64,000 bases of DNA from assembly GCF_026262505.1 (NCBI RefSeq), contig NC_067204.1, forward strand, positions 17,028,165-17,092,164. Reading direction: 5' to 3'. Shown here one piece after another: positions 49,505 through 58,545 of this stretch. A model generated the notes under the pieces. That model ran no database searches. It was given only the letters and a program-made list of their open reading frames with translations, and was not told the DNA's origin. Within the stretch, counting starts at the first letter, position 1; every line of letters begins with the position of its first letter. The position numbers were made by a program, and so were the translations under genes. The stretch is from Trichomonas vaginalis G3 (Eukaryota > Parabasalia > Trichomonadida > Trichomonadidae).

Positions 49505-50307
49505 TTACTTACTAGTAAAATTTCTTTGTTATGACACTTTTTCCGGTTTATAGGACCTCTCTCATATTCTATCTTATCGTATCTAAACTCATAGTCATGT
49601 ATGTCCTCTAACCATCTCATGACACTTTCCAAACCACTTTTATCGGATGTAAAGTAAAAGCATGGACAGTTATGTAAAACGTCTAAAGTTTCTAAAGAGT
49701 CTCTCAAAGTCCAGTCTGCTTGGTATTGAAAATCGTATGTGTTAAAGAACGGCGGGTCTACTATAAAGAAAACATTTTCCTTGTTTTTATATTTTTCATA
49801 CAACTCTGTCCAATGACATCTCACAAACTCTATACCCTCAATATATTTTTCTATGTCCTCTTTGAAAACATTTGTATAGTTAAGATATAAAACTTTTGAC
49901 ATAAGTGTTTCAATGTCATGAACTCTTATAGCACCACTATATAATAGTCTAGCAGATATACTATCCCAGTCAATATACTCTGCCTTTTTCAAAACCTCTC
50001 TGACAGTATTTTTCTTATCTAATGGTATACGTTCCATCTTACCTATAGGTATCTTTTCTTTTAACTCTTTCAATATTTTGTTTGTGTCTGGTATATGTTT
50101 GAGACGGTCCATATAGTTGTCGAAGTCATTGCATATAATCTTTGAGTCTGGGAATATTGTATGACATAAATGAGATATATAGAAACTTCCACCGAACAAG
50201 TCTACAAATGTTAGACCATTCGGTAGTTTCTTAAGTTCTCTCAATAGAATATCTTTACATCTACTCTTATTTCCAAAGAAGGGTAACGGTGGTTTTGTAA
50301 AATTCAT
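49489..50307 (-). CDS. D12-class N6-adenine DNA methyltransferase
   Basis: 272 residues from the ATG at 50307. PPLPFFGNKSR near the N-terminus is the SAM-binding motif I form of Dam-like enzymes (PF-G-K). The region LTFVDLFGGSFYISHL is also typical, and FFIVDPPFFNTYDF carries the catalytic DPPF (DPPY-type) motif at about residue 185. Such enzymes methylate adenine in DNA. In the element it may protect or mark its own DNA, or act on host chromatin; adenine methylation has been reported in T. vaginalis. The frame is whole. The ATG follows TTTTTATTGTATATAAA. Confidence 0.88.
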   Translation of the reverse strand: MNFTKPPLPFFGNKSRCKDILLRELKKLPNGLTFVDLFGGSFYISHLCHTIFPDSKIICNDFDNYMDRLKHIPDTNKILKELKEKIPIGKMERIPLDKKNTVREVLKKAEYIDWDSISARLLYSGAIRVHDIETLMSKVLYLNYTNVFKEDIEKYIEGIEFVRCHWTELYEKYKNKENVFFIVDPPFFNTYDFQYQADWTLRDSLETLDVLHNCPCFYFTSDKSGLESVMRWLEDIHDYEFRYDKIEYERGPINRKKCHNKEILLVSKCGLK

Positions 50308-50454
50308 TTTATATACAATAAAAATGTTTTTTCCCTGAAAAGTGACAGAAAAGTGACAAAACATGAAAACATATATATTTTGTGAAAAGCTCCTGGAAGA
50401 CCCGTATATAAGAACTTCAGATGGAACACATACTTTTTCAGTAAGGACATATGA

Positions 50455-50909
50455 GGTGAGATGTCACCTGTTTTCTCACCTCATTTCTCACCCGTTGAAT
50501 TTTCATGAATTTCTTCGTAAAGACTTTGTTAAGACTTCTTCGTAAAGACTTTGTTAAGACTTCTTCGTAAAGACTTTGTTGAGATTTCTTCGTAAAGACT
50601 TTGTTGAGATTTCTTCGTAAATGACCCAAAAATATATTTTAGGTGAAGAGGTGAGATTTCACCTCTTTTTTCACCTCATTTCTCACCTCTTGAATTTTCA
50701 TGAATTTCTTCGTAAAGACTTTGTTAAGACTTCTTCGTAAAGACTTTATTGTGACTTCTTCGTAAAGACTTTGTTGAGATTTCTTCGTAAATGAGTGTAA
50801 ATGACCCAAAAATATATTTTAGGTGAAGAGGTGAGATTTCACCTCTTTTTTCACCTCTTTTTTCACCTCTTGAATTTTCATGAATTTCTTCGTAAAGACT
50901 TTGTTAAGA
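50455..50909. repeat. Array of GGTGA/TCACC repeats and TTCTTCGTAAAGACTTTG units
   Basis: Three palindromic copies (about 50455-50500, 50628-50700, 50810-50880) alternate with blocks of 3-5 tandem units of the 25-bp repeat. Contiguous with the right TIR. No gene seen between 50308 and 51638. Confidence 0.8.
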
Positions 50910-51608
50910 CTTCTTCATCTAATTTCTCATGAACTTTCTTGTCTATGTTTTGTCAAGATTTCATCGTAAAGACTTTGTTGAGATTTCTTCGTAAATGACC
51001 CTAGTAGTATATTTTTGGTGTAAATTTCATGAAAATTCAAGAGGGTGAAAAATTAGGTGAAAAAACAGGTGAAATCTCACCTCTTCACCTAAAATATATT
51101 TTTGGTGTAAATTTCATGAAAATTCAAGAGGGTGAAAAATTAGGTGAAAAAACAGGTGAAATCTCACCTCTTCACCTAAAATATATTTTTGGTCATTTAC
51201 ACTCATTACGAAGAAGTCTTGACAAAACATTTACGAAGAAGTCTTGACAAAACATTTACGAAGAAGAAGTCTTGACAAAGTCTTTACGAAGAAGTCTTGA
51301 CAAAGTCTTTACGAAGAAATCTTGACAAAGTCTTTACGAAGAAATTCATGAAAATTCAAGAGGTGAAAAATGAGGTGAAAAAACAGGTGAAATCTCACCT
51401 CTTCACCTAAAATATATTTTTATTGAATTCTGTATAATATTCTGAGTAATATGACAGATGTTTATATAACACTTTCTCCGGTTTATAGGACCTCTCTCAT
51501 ATTCTATCTTGTCATATCAAAACTCATAGTCATGTTTGTCCTCTAAGACTTCATTTATACTAAACATCTTCAGGGCTAGAAGGCACGAAGTGCCTGGAAG
51601 CCCCACTA

Positions 51609-51638
<30 letters not shown>
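50910..51638 (-). repeat. Right terminal inverted repeat of element B
   Basis: Inverted match to 29200-29935, ending ...GGCACGAAGTGCC...CCCCACTACC and a T-run. It includes the methyltransferase-like fragment at 51455-51545 and three GGTGA/TCACC copies. Confidence 0.88.
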
Positions 51639-51643
<5 letters not shown>

Positions 51644-51928
51644 CATTTATATATAATAATAAAAATGTTTTTTTCCTGAAAAGTGACAGAAAAGTGACAA
51701 AGCATGAAAATATATATAATTTGTGAAAAGCGACACATTATATAATGTTTTCGACCCAGAAGAAGGCTTCTTCCCAGAAGCAATGGAGGAAGAAGAAGAG
51801 TCCTCCGAATAAAAACTTCATTTATACTAAACATCAACATCAGGGCTAGAAGGCACGAAGTGCCTGGAAGCCCCACTACCTTTTTTTTTTTTTTTTTTTC
51901 CACTACCTTTTTTTTTTTTTTTTTTTTT
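51639..51928. mobile_element. Element C, right tip
   Basis: Begins with AAATT, the second copy of the B target site, and the start codon side of the interrupted methyltransferase gene (ATG complement at 51644-51646) with its upstream region, matching 50301-50390. It then holds a short fragment encoding an acidic gene end (FDPEEGFFPEAMEEEEESSE, 51740-51810) and the lineage tip (hairpin at 51852-51864, CCCCACTACC, T-run). The CCACTACC-T-run tip is present twice in a row (51883-51928). The host begins near 51929. Confidence 0.8.
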
Positions 51929-52341
51929 GAATACGAGGTCTCGAGTTTTCGTTCATTTTTTTACTTTACAAAACTGTTTATTTTTCAGAATTTTTAAATT
52001 TGAAAAAATCCATTCTCTATCTGATAAATAATATATTATTTTTCAATCAAAATATTTTGATTATCATCTCAAAAGTGTTCTCAAAACCTAGTTTTTCTTA
52101 TTTTGGATAATCTTAATATTTATATTATTATAAACTAATTGAACACTATATGTTTTTGTATACTTTTACAAAAAAATTGATAGATTTGTGATACTTCCCC
52201 CGACGATAGAATTGAATAGCTTACATTTTGACAGAACTTAATATGGAACATCTCTAAATATGTTATACGTTATCCATTATTATTTTTTTGAAAAGAATCA
52301 TTATAACTTTTCAATGCTATACATATTTCATTTCTGACTGA
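51929..52341. other. Host intergenic region with probable Inr
   Basis: AT-rich sequence without coding potential. TCATTTC at 52328-52334, 12 bases before the kinase ATG, fits the Trichomonas initiator form (TCA-pyrimidine-T-A/T). Nothing else seen. Confidence 0.4.
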
Positions 52342-53520
52342 ATGAAAATTGAGCAAGGAAGCGTTCACGGAGTGTACGAATTCATCAAACTCCTTGATAC
52401 AACAGACACCTATGAACTTTGGAAAGCCAGGAGCACAAAATTGATGCCTTTTGTTCTAATCAGAGTTCTTCCAAAGCAATACATTGACCATAATCGCTAC
52501 GGAGAGGAAATAAAAATCCATAGCTTGGCTAACTTTCCATTCACATCAAAATTCTATCAGTACTTTGAAGAAGGAGAATTGACTTTTGTTGTGATGGAGT
52601 ATTTGAATGACGAAAACCTAGAAGAATATATTTCAAATAACAGTAAGATTAATGAAGAGCAAGCTAGAATATGGTTCTCTCAGATAATTTCCACCTTGAA
52701 CTATTTAGATACTCAATTTCAAGTTTACCACGGAAATCTTGAAGCGTGTTGCTTTTCTCTTGCAGACTCAAATGCCCTCAAACTATTCGACTTTGAATAC
52801 TGCCATTACTTGGACAGCTCAGTAAAATGTATGACTTCAAGGTGTCATCCATTCTATCTTTCACCAGAAGAAATAAAGAATGAATCTAATCCACTCGCTA
52901 CAACAGTTTGGAGATGTGGTGTAATCCTTTATCGTATGCTCACAGGCGCATATCCCTTTGAAGATGACAGTAGCTCAGAATTGTTTACAAATATACTTTC
53001 AATGAAACCGATTATTCCCTCTCAAATTTCAAATGATGCTAAGAATCTTTTGACCAGAATGCTAACAAAAGCTACTTATGAGAGAATAACGTTCGAGGAG
53101 ATCATGGAACACCCATTCTTCGTAAAAGTTCCTATTGTTACTTTACCGTCCTCCGATGCTCACATTAAGAGCGATATTTTGAGACAGCTAGAACGCGTTG
53201 GATACAACAAAGCTGATGTCGTTGCAGATCTAAAAGCTAAGCTGTTTACTGAGAAGACAGCTGCATATAATATCCTTCTAGTGGAAGGAAACTATGATGA
53301 TGAGTCCGATGCAAGCATAGAATACAACAATGCTCCTCTCAAGAAATCAGCTTCTGCATCTGCTTTCCAAATCATTACCCAGCCAAAATCACCTAATTCA
53401 CTTATGAATAAGATGAAATTGAGACCTGTTGTACCTGGACGTAGTATTCCTATAATTCCACAAAGGAGAAGCCGTTCTAATAGCTTCCATGCGGTTAATA
53501 ACTTCTATCATGTTGAATAA
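52342..53520 (+). CDS. Predicted pseudokinase, CAMK/SNF1-like fold with UBA-like domain
   Basis: 392 residues. The kinase fold covers about 10-265: FVVMEYL hinge, SPEEI (174-178, APE counterpart), VWRCGVILYRMLTGAYPF and a final FEEIMEHPFF helix. The catalytic residues are replaced: the glycine loop lacks its glycines, the VAIK lysine position is Arg41 (VLIRVL), HRD reads HGN (130-132) and DFG reads DFE (150-152). So it is probably inactive as a kinase and may act as a scaffold. Residues about 275-320 (ILRQLERVGYNKADVVADLK) fit the UBA-like domain of AMPK-related kinases. The tail is Ser/Arg-rich with possible phosphorylation sites. No intron. Confidence 0.85.
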   Translation: MKIEQGSVHGVYEFIKLLDTTDTYELWKARSTKLMPFVLIRVLPKQYIDHNRYGEEIKIHSLANFPFTSKFYQYFEEGELTFVVMEYLNDENLEEYISNNSKINEEQARIWFSQIISTLNYLDTQFQVYHGNLEACCFSLADSNALKLFDFEYCHYLDSSVKCMTSRCHPFYLSPEEIKNESNPLATTVWRCGVILYRMLTGAYPFEDDSSSELFTNILSMKPIIPSQISNDAKNLLTRMLTKATYERITFEEIMEHPFFVKVPIVTLPSSDAHIKSDILRQLERVGYNKADVVADLKAKLFTEKTAAYNILLVEGNYDDESDASIEYNNAPLKKSASASAFQIITQPKSPNSLMNKMKLRPVVPGRSIPIIPQRRSRSNSFHAVNNFYHVE

Positions 53521-54147
53521 CCATGAAATTGTTTGTAGTTATGACTAATTTTTCTTTCACACCAAATAAATGCTATAATTTTAAAATATATTCTTTTAGT
53601 TTCTCAATAAAATTCTTCAGCGAATAAAAATTATCATAGATCAACTATTGAGCAGCTCCACTTATGATACCTAATGTTTAATATCATATATATACCTCCA
53701 TATAGGAGTTTATTTTATAACATGACAAATTTGCATTTGCACAGTGATTTTATTAAATGAATAGAGTGAAACACTCTATTTTATACTCCAAATTGCGTAC
53801 AGACGTATTATAAGACGTTTAATTTCATGTTCTAATGCAATCGAATTATTCAATTAGGGGAAAACAGTGGTTTTGAGTGATAATTGATCTCCTGATGAGC
53901 AAAGTAAAATAGGGTTCTCTGATTCAAGATATTTATCGATCAATATATAGTGTAGGGTCATTTATCGCTCTCAATTTTATTTAATCGATTATCTCTATCA
54001 AAACTTTATCGTTTAAAGATATAGTCGATTGCTGGTACACAAAAAGTAATAACTTTATTTTTATTTTTAGTCGATAATTGATATAAACCGATTATTCATA
54101 TTCAAATATCGGCTGTATTAAAAAATCAAATCAAGTGATCGCAACCA
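53521..54147. other. Host intergenic region with TATCG/CGATTA cluster
   Basis: Between about 53925 and 54115 there are many TATCG, ATCGAT and CGATTA words on both strands, among them TATCGT at 54008-54013, which resembles the ACGATA core reported for T. vaginalis Myb recognition elements. Possibly the promoter of the metacaspase gene. No coding potential. Confidence 0.35.
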
Positions 54148-55020
54148 ATGGGAAGCATCATCTCCTGCGTTAGAAATAACCAAGTCCTTATTCGCCTTGT
54201 CGCTCGTGTTCTCATGAGCCAACTCGGCTTGAATTTCAACTTAGATCAGTGGCATTCTGCGAGATATGAAGGTGATATGGAAACACATCTTCAAAACATC
54301 CGATCAATCGCAACAGATCTATCACAGACAGACAAAAGTCAGATCAAAACACAAAGCAGATGCGTTTTCATATGCGTTAACACTTATGTAGCCTCAAATC
54401 TTACTTTGGGTGTTGGCCCAATGAATGATGGCCTCAATGTCGCCGAATCAATGAATAAGAGAGAGTGGCCAATCTTCTTTATCCACAACCCTACGCAAGC
54501 ACAGTACTTAGAATGGCTTGCATTTTTCTTACAGAATACAACAACAGAATTGATCACATATTACACAGGCCACGGCACACAGCTCGATGGAACAGATAGA
54601 CAAGAAGAGTCTGGTAAAGATGAGGCCTATGTCTTTGAAAATGGAAGCGAAGTTGAATGTTTGCGTGATGATGATCTTCAAAAGTGCGTTGTCAAGAACA
54701 AAACAAACACAAACTGCAAGTGTGTCTTCCTTTCTGACTGTTGCCATAGTGGAACAATTTGGGATTTGAATAAGTCAAATTCACCTCAGAATTGTTTATC
54801 CATCTCTGCAGCAGCTGACAAGCAGACAGCTAAACAAACTCAAGTCGAGTCTAAAGAGCAGGGAATCTTTACATACTACCTCTTTAAGTTCCTTGAAGAA
54901 GATTCAACTTACACTCCAAACCAATTAAAAGATAATATGCTTCCATATTTGAAGAAGTTCGATCAGAACTATACACTTCAAACTACAACTCCTTCTCTTG
55001 TTGATCAAAGTTTCTTATGA
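54148..55020 (+). CDS. Metacaspase-like cysteine peptidase (family C14)
   Basis: 290 residues with a single p20-type caspase fold. The strand before the active site and the catalytic dyad are visible: YYTGHGTQ with His142 and LSDCCHSG with Cys199 (the preceding Cys198 is the usual neighbour). Metacaspases cut after Arg/Lys and are involved in stress and cell-death-like responses. The N-terminus MGSIISC fits an N-myristoylation pattern (Gly2, Ser6), with Cys7 free for palmitoylation, so membrane attachment is likely (inference). No separate prodomain or proline-rich region is seen. No intron. Confidence 0.85.
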   Translation: MGSIISCVRNNQVLIRLVARVLMSQLGLNFNLDQWHSARYEGDMETHLQNIRSIATDLSQTDKSQIKTQSRCVFICVNTYVASNLTLGVGPMNDGLNVAESMNKREWPIFFIHNPTQAQYLEWLAFFLQNTTTELITYYTGHGTQLDGTDRQEESGKDEAYVFENGSEVECLRDDDLQKCVVKNKTNTNCKCVFLSDCCHSGTIWDLNKSNSPQNCLSISAAADKQTAKQTQVESKEQGIFTYYLFKFLEEDSTYTPNQLKDNMLPYLKKFDQNYTLQTTTPSLVDQSFL

Positions 55021-55522
55021 AATATTTTTTTGTTCAATGCAGAATAAATATCCATCTATTTGTATTTTTTATTAATAAAGTCAATTGTACGTGTTATCCA
55101 GCATGATTTTAACTAATTAAAAATATCAACTGTAATCTTAAAGCAAATATAATAAAATCATATACATTATAAATAAATTATGCAAGATACCTTATTTGTA
55201 CAGTAATTTATTGATTCCATCTTTTTTTATTGATTAATCAATTAAATATTAGTATTTAGTTATTGGAAACTCATAAAAATATCCGTTTTGATGTCATTTT
55301 TTGCTGTCAGACCAATGGTTGATGGAATTTGAAAACTGCTGGTGTGAATTCACAGTTCAGAAAAAAAAATTATTTGAATGAATTGAAAAACAATACTATT
55401 AAATATTGTTGCTATTGACCCTATTTATTCATATTATAGCTTGCACATAAAATGGTGTGAATTCACAACATTCAATGCTTTTTTTTAAGAAAATTAATGG
55501 TCACTTCATTATTCATTAATCA
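55021..55522. other. Host intergenic region with two TGTGAATTCACA palindromes
   Basis: The 12-bp perfect palindrome lies at 55343-55354 and 55456-55467, each preceded by TGG or TGGTG. They are 169 and 56 bases before the next start codon. TCATTA (Inr-like) lies at 55513-55518. Confidence 0.5.
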
Positions 55523-56785
55523 ATGATACAGAGACGCAAAATAATTAGCCATGAAAATCTTTGGCTAAAGCCTAACTTTAACATCCTAATGGCATTCAGG
55601 TGTAAGGATAAGAAAAGTGTAAATCTCGTTGCAGAAAAATTAATTAACTCTTTAGCCATTTTTCACACTCACGCTGAAGGAGATGAATTCGTTTTCAAGA
55701 AAAGAGATGTTCCTATTTATACAATTCCTAAAAGTATTACTTCATTACGTGACCAAGCTTATTTTGTTGATGATAATTTTGCCAAAATGCCTGATGTAAA
55801 TTTAGGAACAATTGCTATCAGTGATGATAGTGTTGTTGTATCAGGATCGCATGCCCTTTATGATGGTGGAACTATTGTTGATATTTGTAAATCATTGAGT
55901 CACAATCTTGATTTGCCAGAGCTTAAACTTCCGTATTCAAGTTTTGATCCATTCCTAAAAGAAATGGAAAAGGCTCCAGGAAAAATGGCAGGTTTTAATG
56001 CTGATGCTAATATTTCATATTTCCAGTCAAAAGATAATCTCTATAAAGGAAGTAGAGCTACATGTGACAATATTACATCACATATTTATGAAGATGAATT
56101 TATCTGCTACAACAAGAAAGATAACAAGCTTCATGGCCTATCTGAGAATTATTTCTCTGCAATAACATTGGCATTAAATGCTTTGAACGGAAAATTCAAC
56201 AAGGCAGGACTTTGGGAAGTTGTTGGTACTAGACCGTATAGTGAAAAAGGTTTTGATGTTAGACAAGGACAATTCATGGTTTCAATTCCAGTTTACTCTG
56301 ATGTTAACGAAAATTCGACTGTTGGAGAGATGAAGCTGAAATTCAGGAGAGATTTCGATTTGAAAATGAAGGAGAAATTATACTTCTCCTCATTGAAGTG
56401 CTCAAAAGATGGATACTTAAATTTGCCTCCATTTAAGGGAGATCCTCCTATGTTTTCTATGATTGGCAATTTTGAATGCAAAGGACCTATTTCAGATATT
56501 CATGTCTCTCTTGGATCTGCTGGTGAATTTCCATTTGGACATGTTCCATTTATTACCTATTCCGTTGATAGTGGAAATGGAAGAAAAAGGTTTGACATCC
56601 AAAACCTTGTTTCAAGAAGAATTTTAAGCATCAGAGAGGCTCAATCTGTTGGAGAATTGACTGTCACAGCTTTGAAGTATATCAAGGATGAAATGAAGGT
56701 TGGAGAAGCTATTGAAGTACTCAAGAAAAAGAAGAACGAAGTTTTCAATAGACTTAGTTCAATTGATAGAGTTATTAGATTTTAA
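55523..56785 (+). CDS. Acyltransferase/condensation-fold protein (HxxxDG)
   Basis: 420 residues. VVSGSHALYDGGTIVD has the HxxxDG signature (His110, Asp114, Gly115) of the CoA-dependent acyltransferase superfamily, which includes alcohol acetyltransferases and condensation domains. Further weak support: a second-half segment with GTRPYSEKG and FMVSIPV, in the place where such enzymes have the floor-loop region. It would transfer an acyl group to a hydroxyl or amine; the substrate is unknown. The start could also be Met23. AATAAATAA at the end supplies the short Trichomonas-type polyadenylation word. Confidence 0.65.
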   Translation: MIQRRKIISHENLWLKPNFNILMAFRCKDKKSVNLVAEKLINSLAIFHTHAEGDEFVFKKRDVPIYTIPKSITSLRDQAYFVDDNFAKMPDVNLGTIAISDDSVVVSGSHALYDGGTIVDICKSLSHNLDLPELKLPYSSFDPFLKEMEKAPGKMAGFNADANISYFQSKDNLYKGSRATCDNITSHIYEDEFICYNKKDNKLHGLSENYFSAITLALNALNGKFNKAGLWEVVGTRPYSEKGFDVRQGQFMVSIPVYSDVNENSTVGEMKLKFRRDFDLKMKEKLYFSSLKCSKDGYLNLPPFKGDPPMFSMIGNFECKGPISDIHVSLGSAGEFPFGHVPFITYSVDSGNGRKRFDIQNLVSRRILSIREAQSVGELTVTALKYIKDEMKVGEAIEVLKKKKNEVFNRLSSIDRVIRF

Positions 56786-57105
56786 TTTAGAATAAATAAG
56801 AATTTCATTTTTTTTATCTGGATCAATATATATGAAGGCGATCTTTGAAATGTTACATATTGAGTAATTCAAAAAATGCATAATGTAACAAATTGAATTA
56901 GAATTTGCCCTGAATCTTGCCAATACCTATGTTCGTGTAAAAAACAAACTAAGTTGATAGTTAATAAGTTAATAAATACACAATGAACAATATCAATGAT
57001 AATATTAATCAATTACAAATAAAATAACACATTTTTTAATTATGATCAAAAATCTGCTATTAATAACATATCCTTTTTTATTGACATTGAGGATTTTATT
57101 ATATT
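56786..57105. other. Host intergenic region
   Basis: 320 bases of AT-rich sequence. I see no gene and no clear repeat. A clear Inr before 57106 is not visible. Confidence 0.3.
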
Positions 57106-58545
57106 ATGAGTGACGAATTCGTTGAATTTGACATCGAAAAACTTCAACAATTCGCTACGTCACAAAAGATCATTGACGATGCTCCAAATGTAGATTTAAG
57201 CATAACAGCGAACGAACTTTTTGATGTTTATCATGAAAAACTAGATTTGCGATGTTTAATACGAGATATAATATATTTCGGATGCATTCGGCCCAAATAC
57301 GTGAAGTTGTATGTTTCCTTATTACAAGAAATGCTAGCAAAACAATGGAATGATCATGAAAAAACAATAATCCAAAATTCTCTTAAATACAAACATCATT
57401 GTTTACTTAACGATTTTGCTATAGAGTGCCAAAATTCGTCATTTTTAATAGAAATAAGTTCGAGAAAGATAATACAGCCAATTTCATTTCGAAATCTCTC
57501 AGGCCAGAGCGAAAACCTCTGGAAAATACTAGTGGATGATGATATTGAAGCTCTTATAGAACTATCTGCCGTACCGAATTTTGATTTAAATTTTGAATTT
57601 ATTTATGATGGAATTAAAAGGAGATCTTTTTTAAATGTTTCGGCATTACTTTCTGCAGTCAAGTGCTTCAGGTTTCTAATCGGAAATAATATTAAAGTTG
57701 ACGAATCGACCATTCATTGCGCAGTTTCAAGCGGATCTTCTGAAATGATAAGATTAGTTGAGCAAAACGGGGGAGTAATAGAGAACTGTATATCAGATGC
57801 CATCGTAAATTATAGATATGATATTGCCAGGTGGCTATCTGATCGAGAAAACAATATCGACGAAATTAAACAAATATGCATGGAATCTGGAAACATTGTT
57901 ACGTATTTAGAGATGTCGGAAGCGTTAGAAATGCCAATAGATGGCTCCCCATTTGATGTTCAGTTCCCAACTGTTCATTTCATCGAAGCAACGAAAAATT
58001 GCGATCTTTTCCTTTCCAAAATTTTGACTGGAATGACTTTGCATAAAGATGTTGACAGATTGGATATGTGTTGTGAGAAAGGAGTTAATATTGATACCTT
58101 TATTGATGCTGAAAATCAAACTATTTTTTCTTGTTTTGCTGCTTCTGGAGGTTCCATATTCGAACATATAGCAGAACTTGGAGCGAATCCAAATATTCCG
58201 GATATTTTTAACTACACAACACTTAATTGTGCAATTGAAGGAAGAAATTTAAATTCAGTGAAATATTTGATTGAAAAATGTAATGCAAGCATCAAAATTC
58301 CAAATGATCCTTTATCACACGCTGCTTGTATCGGTAGTTATGATACAGTTAAATACTTACTAGGAATAGATGGAATTGATGTAAATAAAATTTCCGAAGA
58401 TCGAATGACTCCTTTACTCATTGCCGCTGAACGTAATCATATAATGATTGTTGAGTTGTTGCTATCTCATCCAAATGTAGATAAAGAAGCAAAGAATGAA
58501 TTTGGAAAAGGATATTCAGACTTTTTAGTTCCAAGGACTAAATAA
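57106..58545 (+). CDS. Ankyrin-repeat protein with DUF3447-like N-terminal region
   Basis: 479 residues. The N-terminal part (VYHEKLDLRCLIRDIIYFGC, then VKLYVSLLQEML) is the helical region common in Trichomonas ankyrin proteins (DUF3447-like). The middle has degenerate repeats. From about residue 340 on, ankyrin repeats are clear: HIAELGANPNIPDIFNYTTL, LNSVKYLIEKCNASIKI, DTVKYLLGIDGIDVNKISED and TPLLIAAERNHIMIVELLLS. Probably a protein-interaction scaffold; no catalytic domain. CTAAATAA at the stop holds the TAAA polyadenylation word. Confidence 0.82.
   Translation: MSDEFVEFDIEKLQQFATSQKIIDDAPNVDLSITANELFDVYHEKLDLRCLIRDIIYFGCIRPKYVKLYVSLLQEMLAKQWNDHEKTIIQNSLKYKHHCLLNDFAIECQNSSFLIEISSRKIIQPISFRNLSGQSENLWKILVDDDIEALIELSAVPNFDLNFEFIYDGIKRRSFLNVSALLSAVKCFRFLIGNNIKVDESTIHCAVSSGSSEMIRLVEQNGGVIENCISDAIVNYRYDIARWLSDRENNIDEIKQICMESGNIVTYLEMSEALEMPIDGSPFDVQFPTVHFIEATKNCDLFLSKILTGMTLHKDVDRLDMCCEKGVNIDTFIDAENQTIFSCFAASGGSIFEHIAELGANPNIPDIFNYTTLNCAIEGRNLNSVKYLIEKCNASIKIPNDPLSHAACIGSYDTVKYLLGIDGIDVNKISEDRMTPLLIAAERNHIMIVELLLSHPNVDKEAKNEFGKGYSDFLVPRTK

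Larger units (their letters stand above)
29200..51638. mobile_element. Polinton-type element B (lineage 1, SF3 helicase type)
   Basis: A 22.4-kb unit with inverted repeats of about 735 bp that start with an A-run followed by GGTAGTGGGGCTTCCAGGCA. Order: large structural gene, capsid, small gene, CCG-motif gene, penton-like, SF3 helicase, two small genes, ATPase, shared accessory gene, KilA-N, VWFTT-family gene, HNH nuclease, small virion-type genes, integrase, fibre, second VWFTT-family gene, virion-type genes, methyltransferase. About two dozen breaks; the right third looks mostly whole. Inserted into element C, hence younger than C. Confidence 0.92.

Noticed and set aside
15173-51340. Tandem TTCTTCGTAAAGACTTTGTC blocks as a CRISPR array
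   Set aside because: Units follow each other without unique spacers and alternate with GGTGA palindromes; the genome is eukaryotic. Plain tandem repeats.
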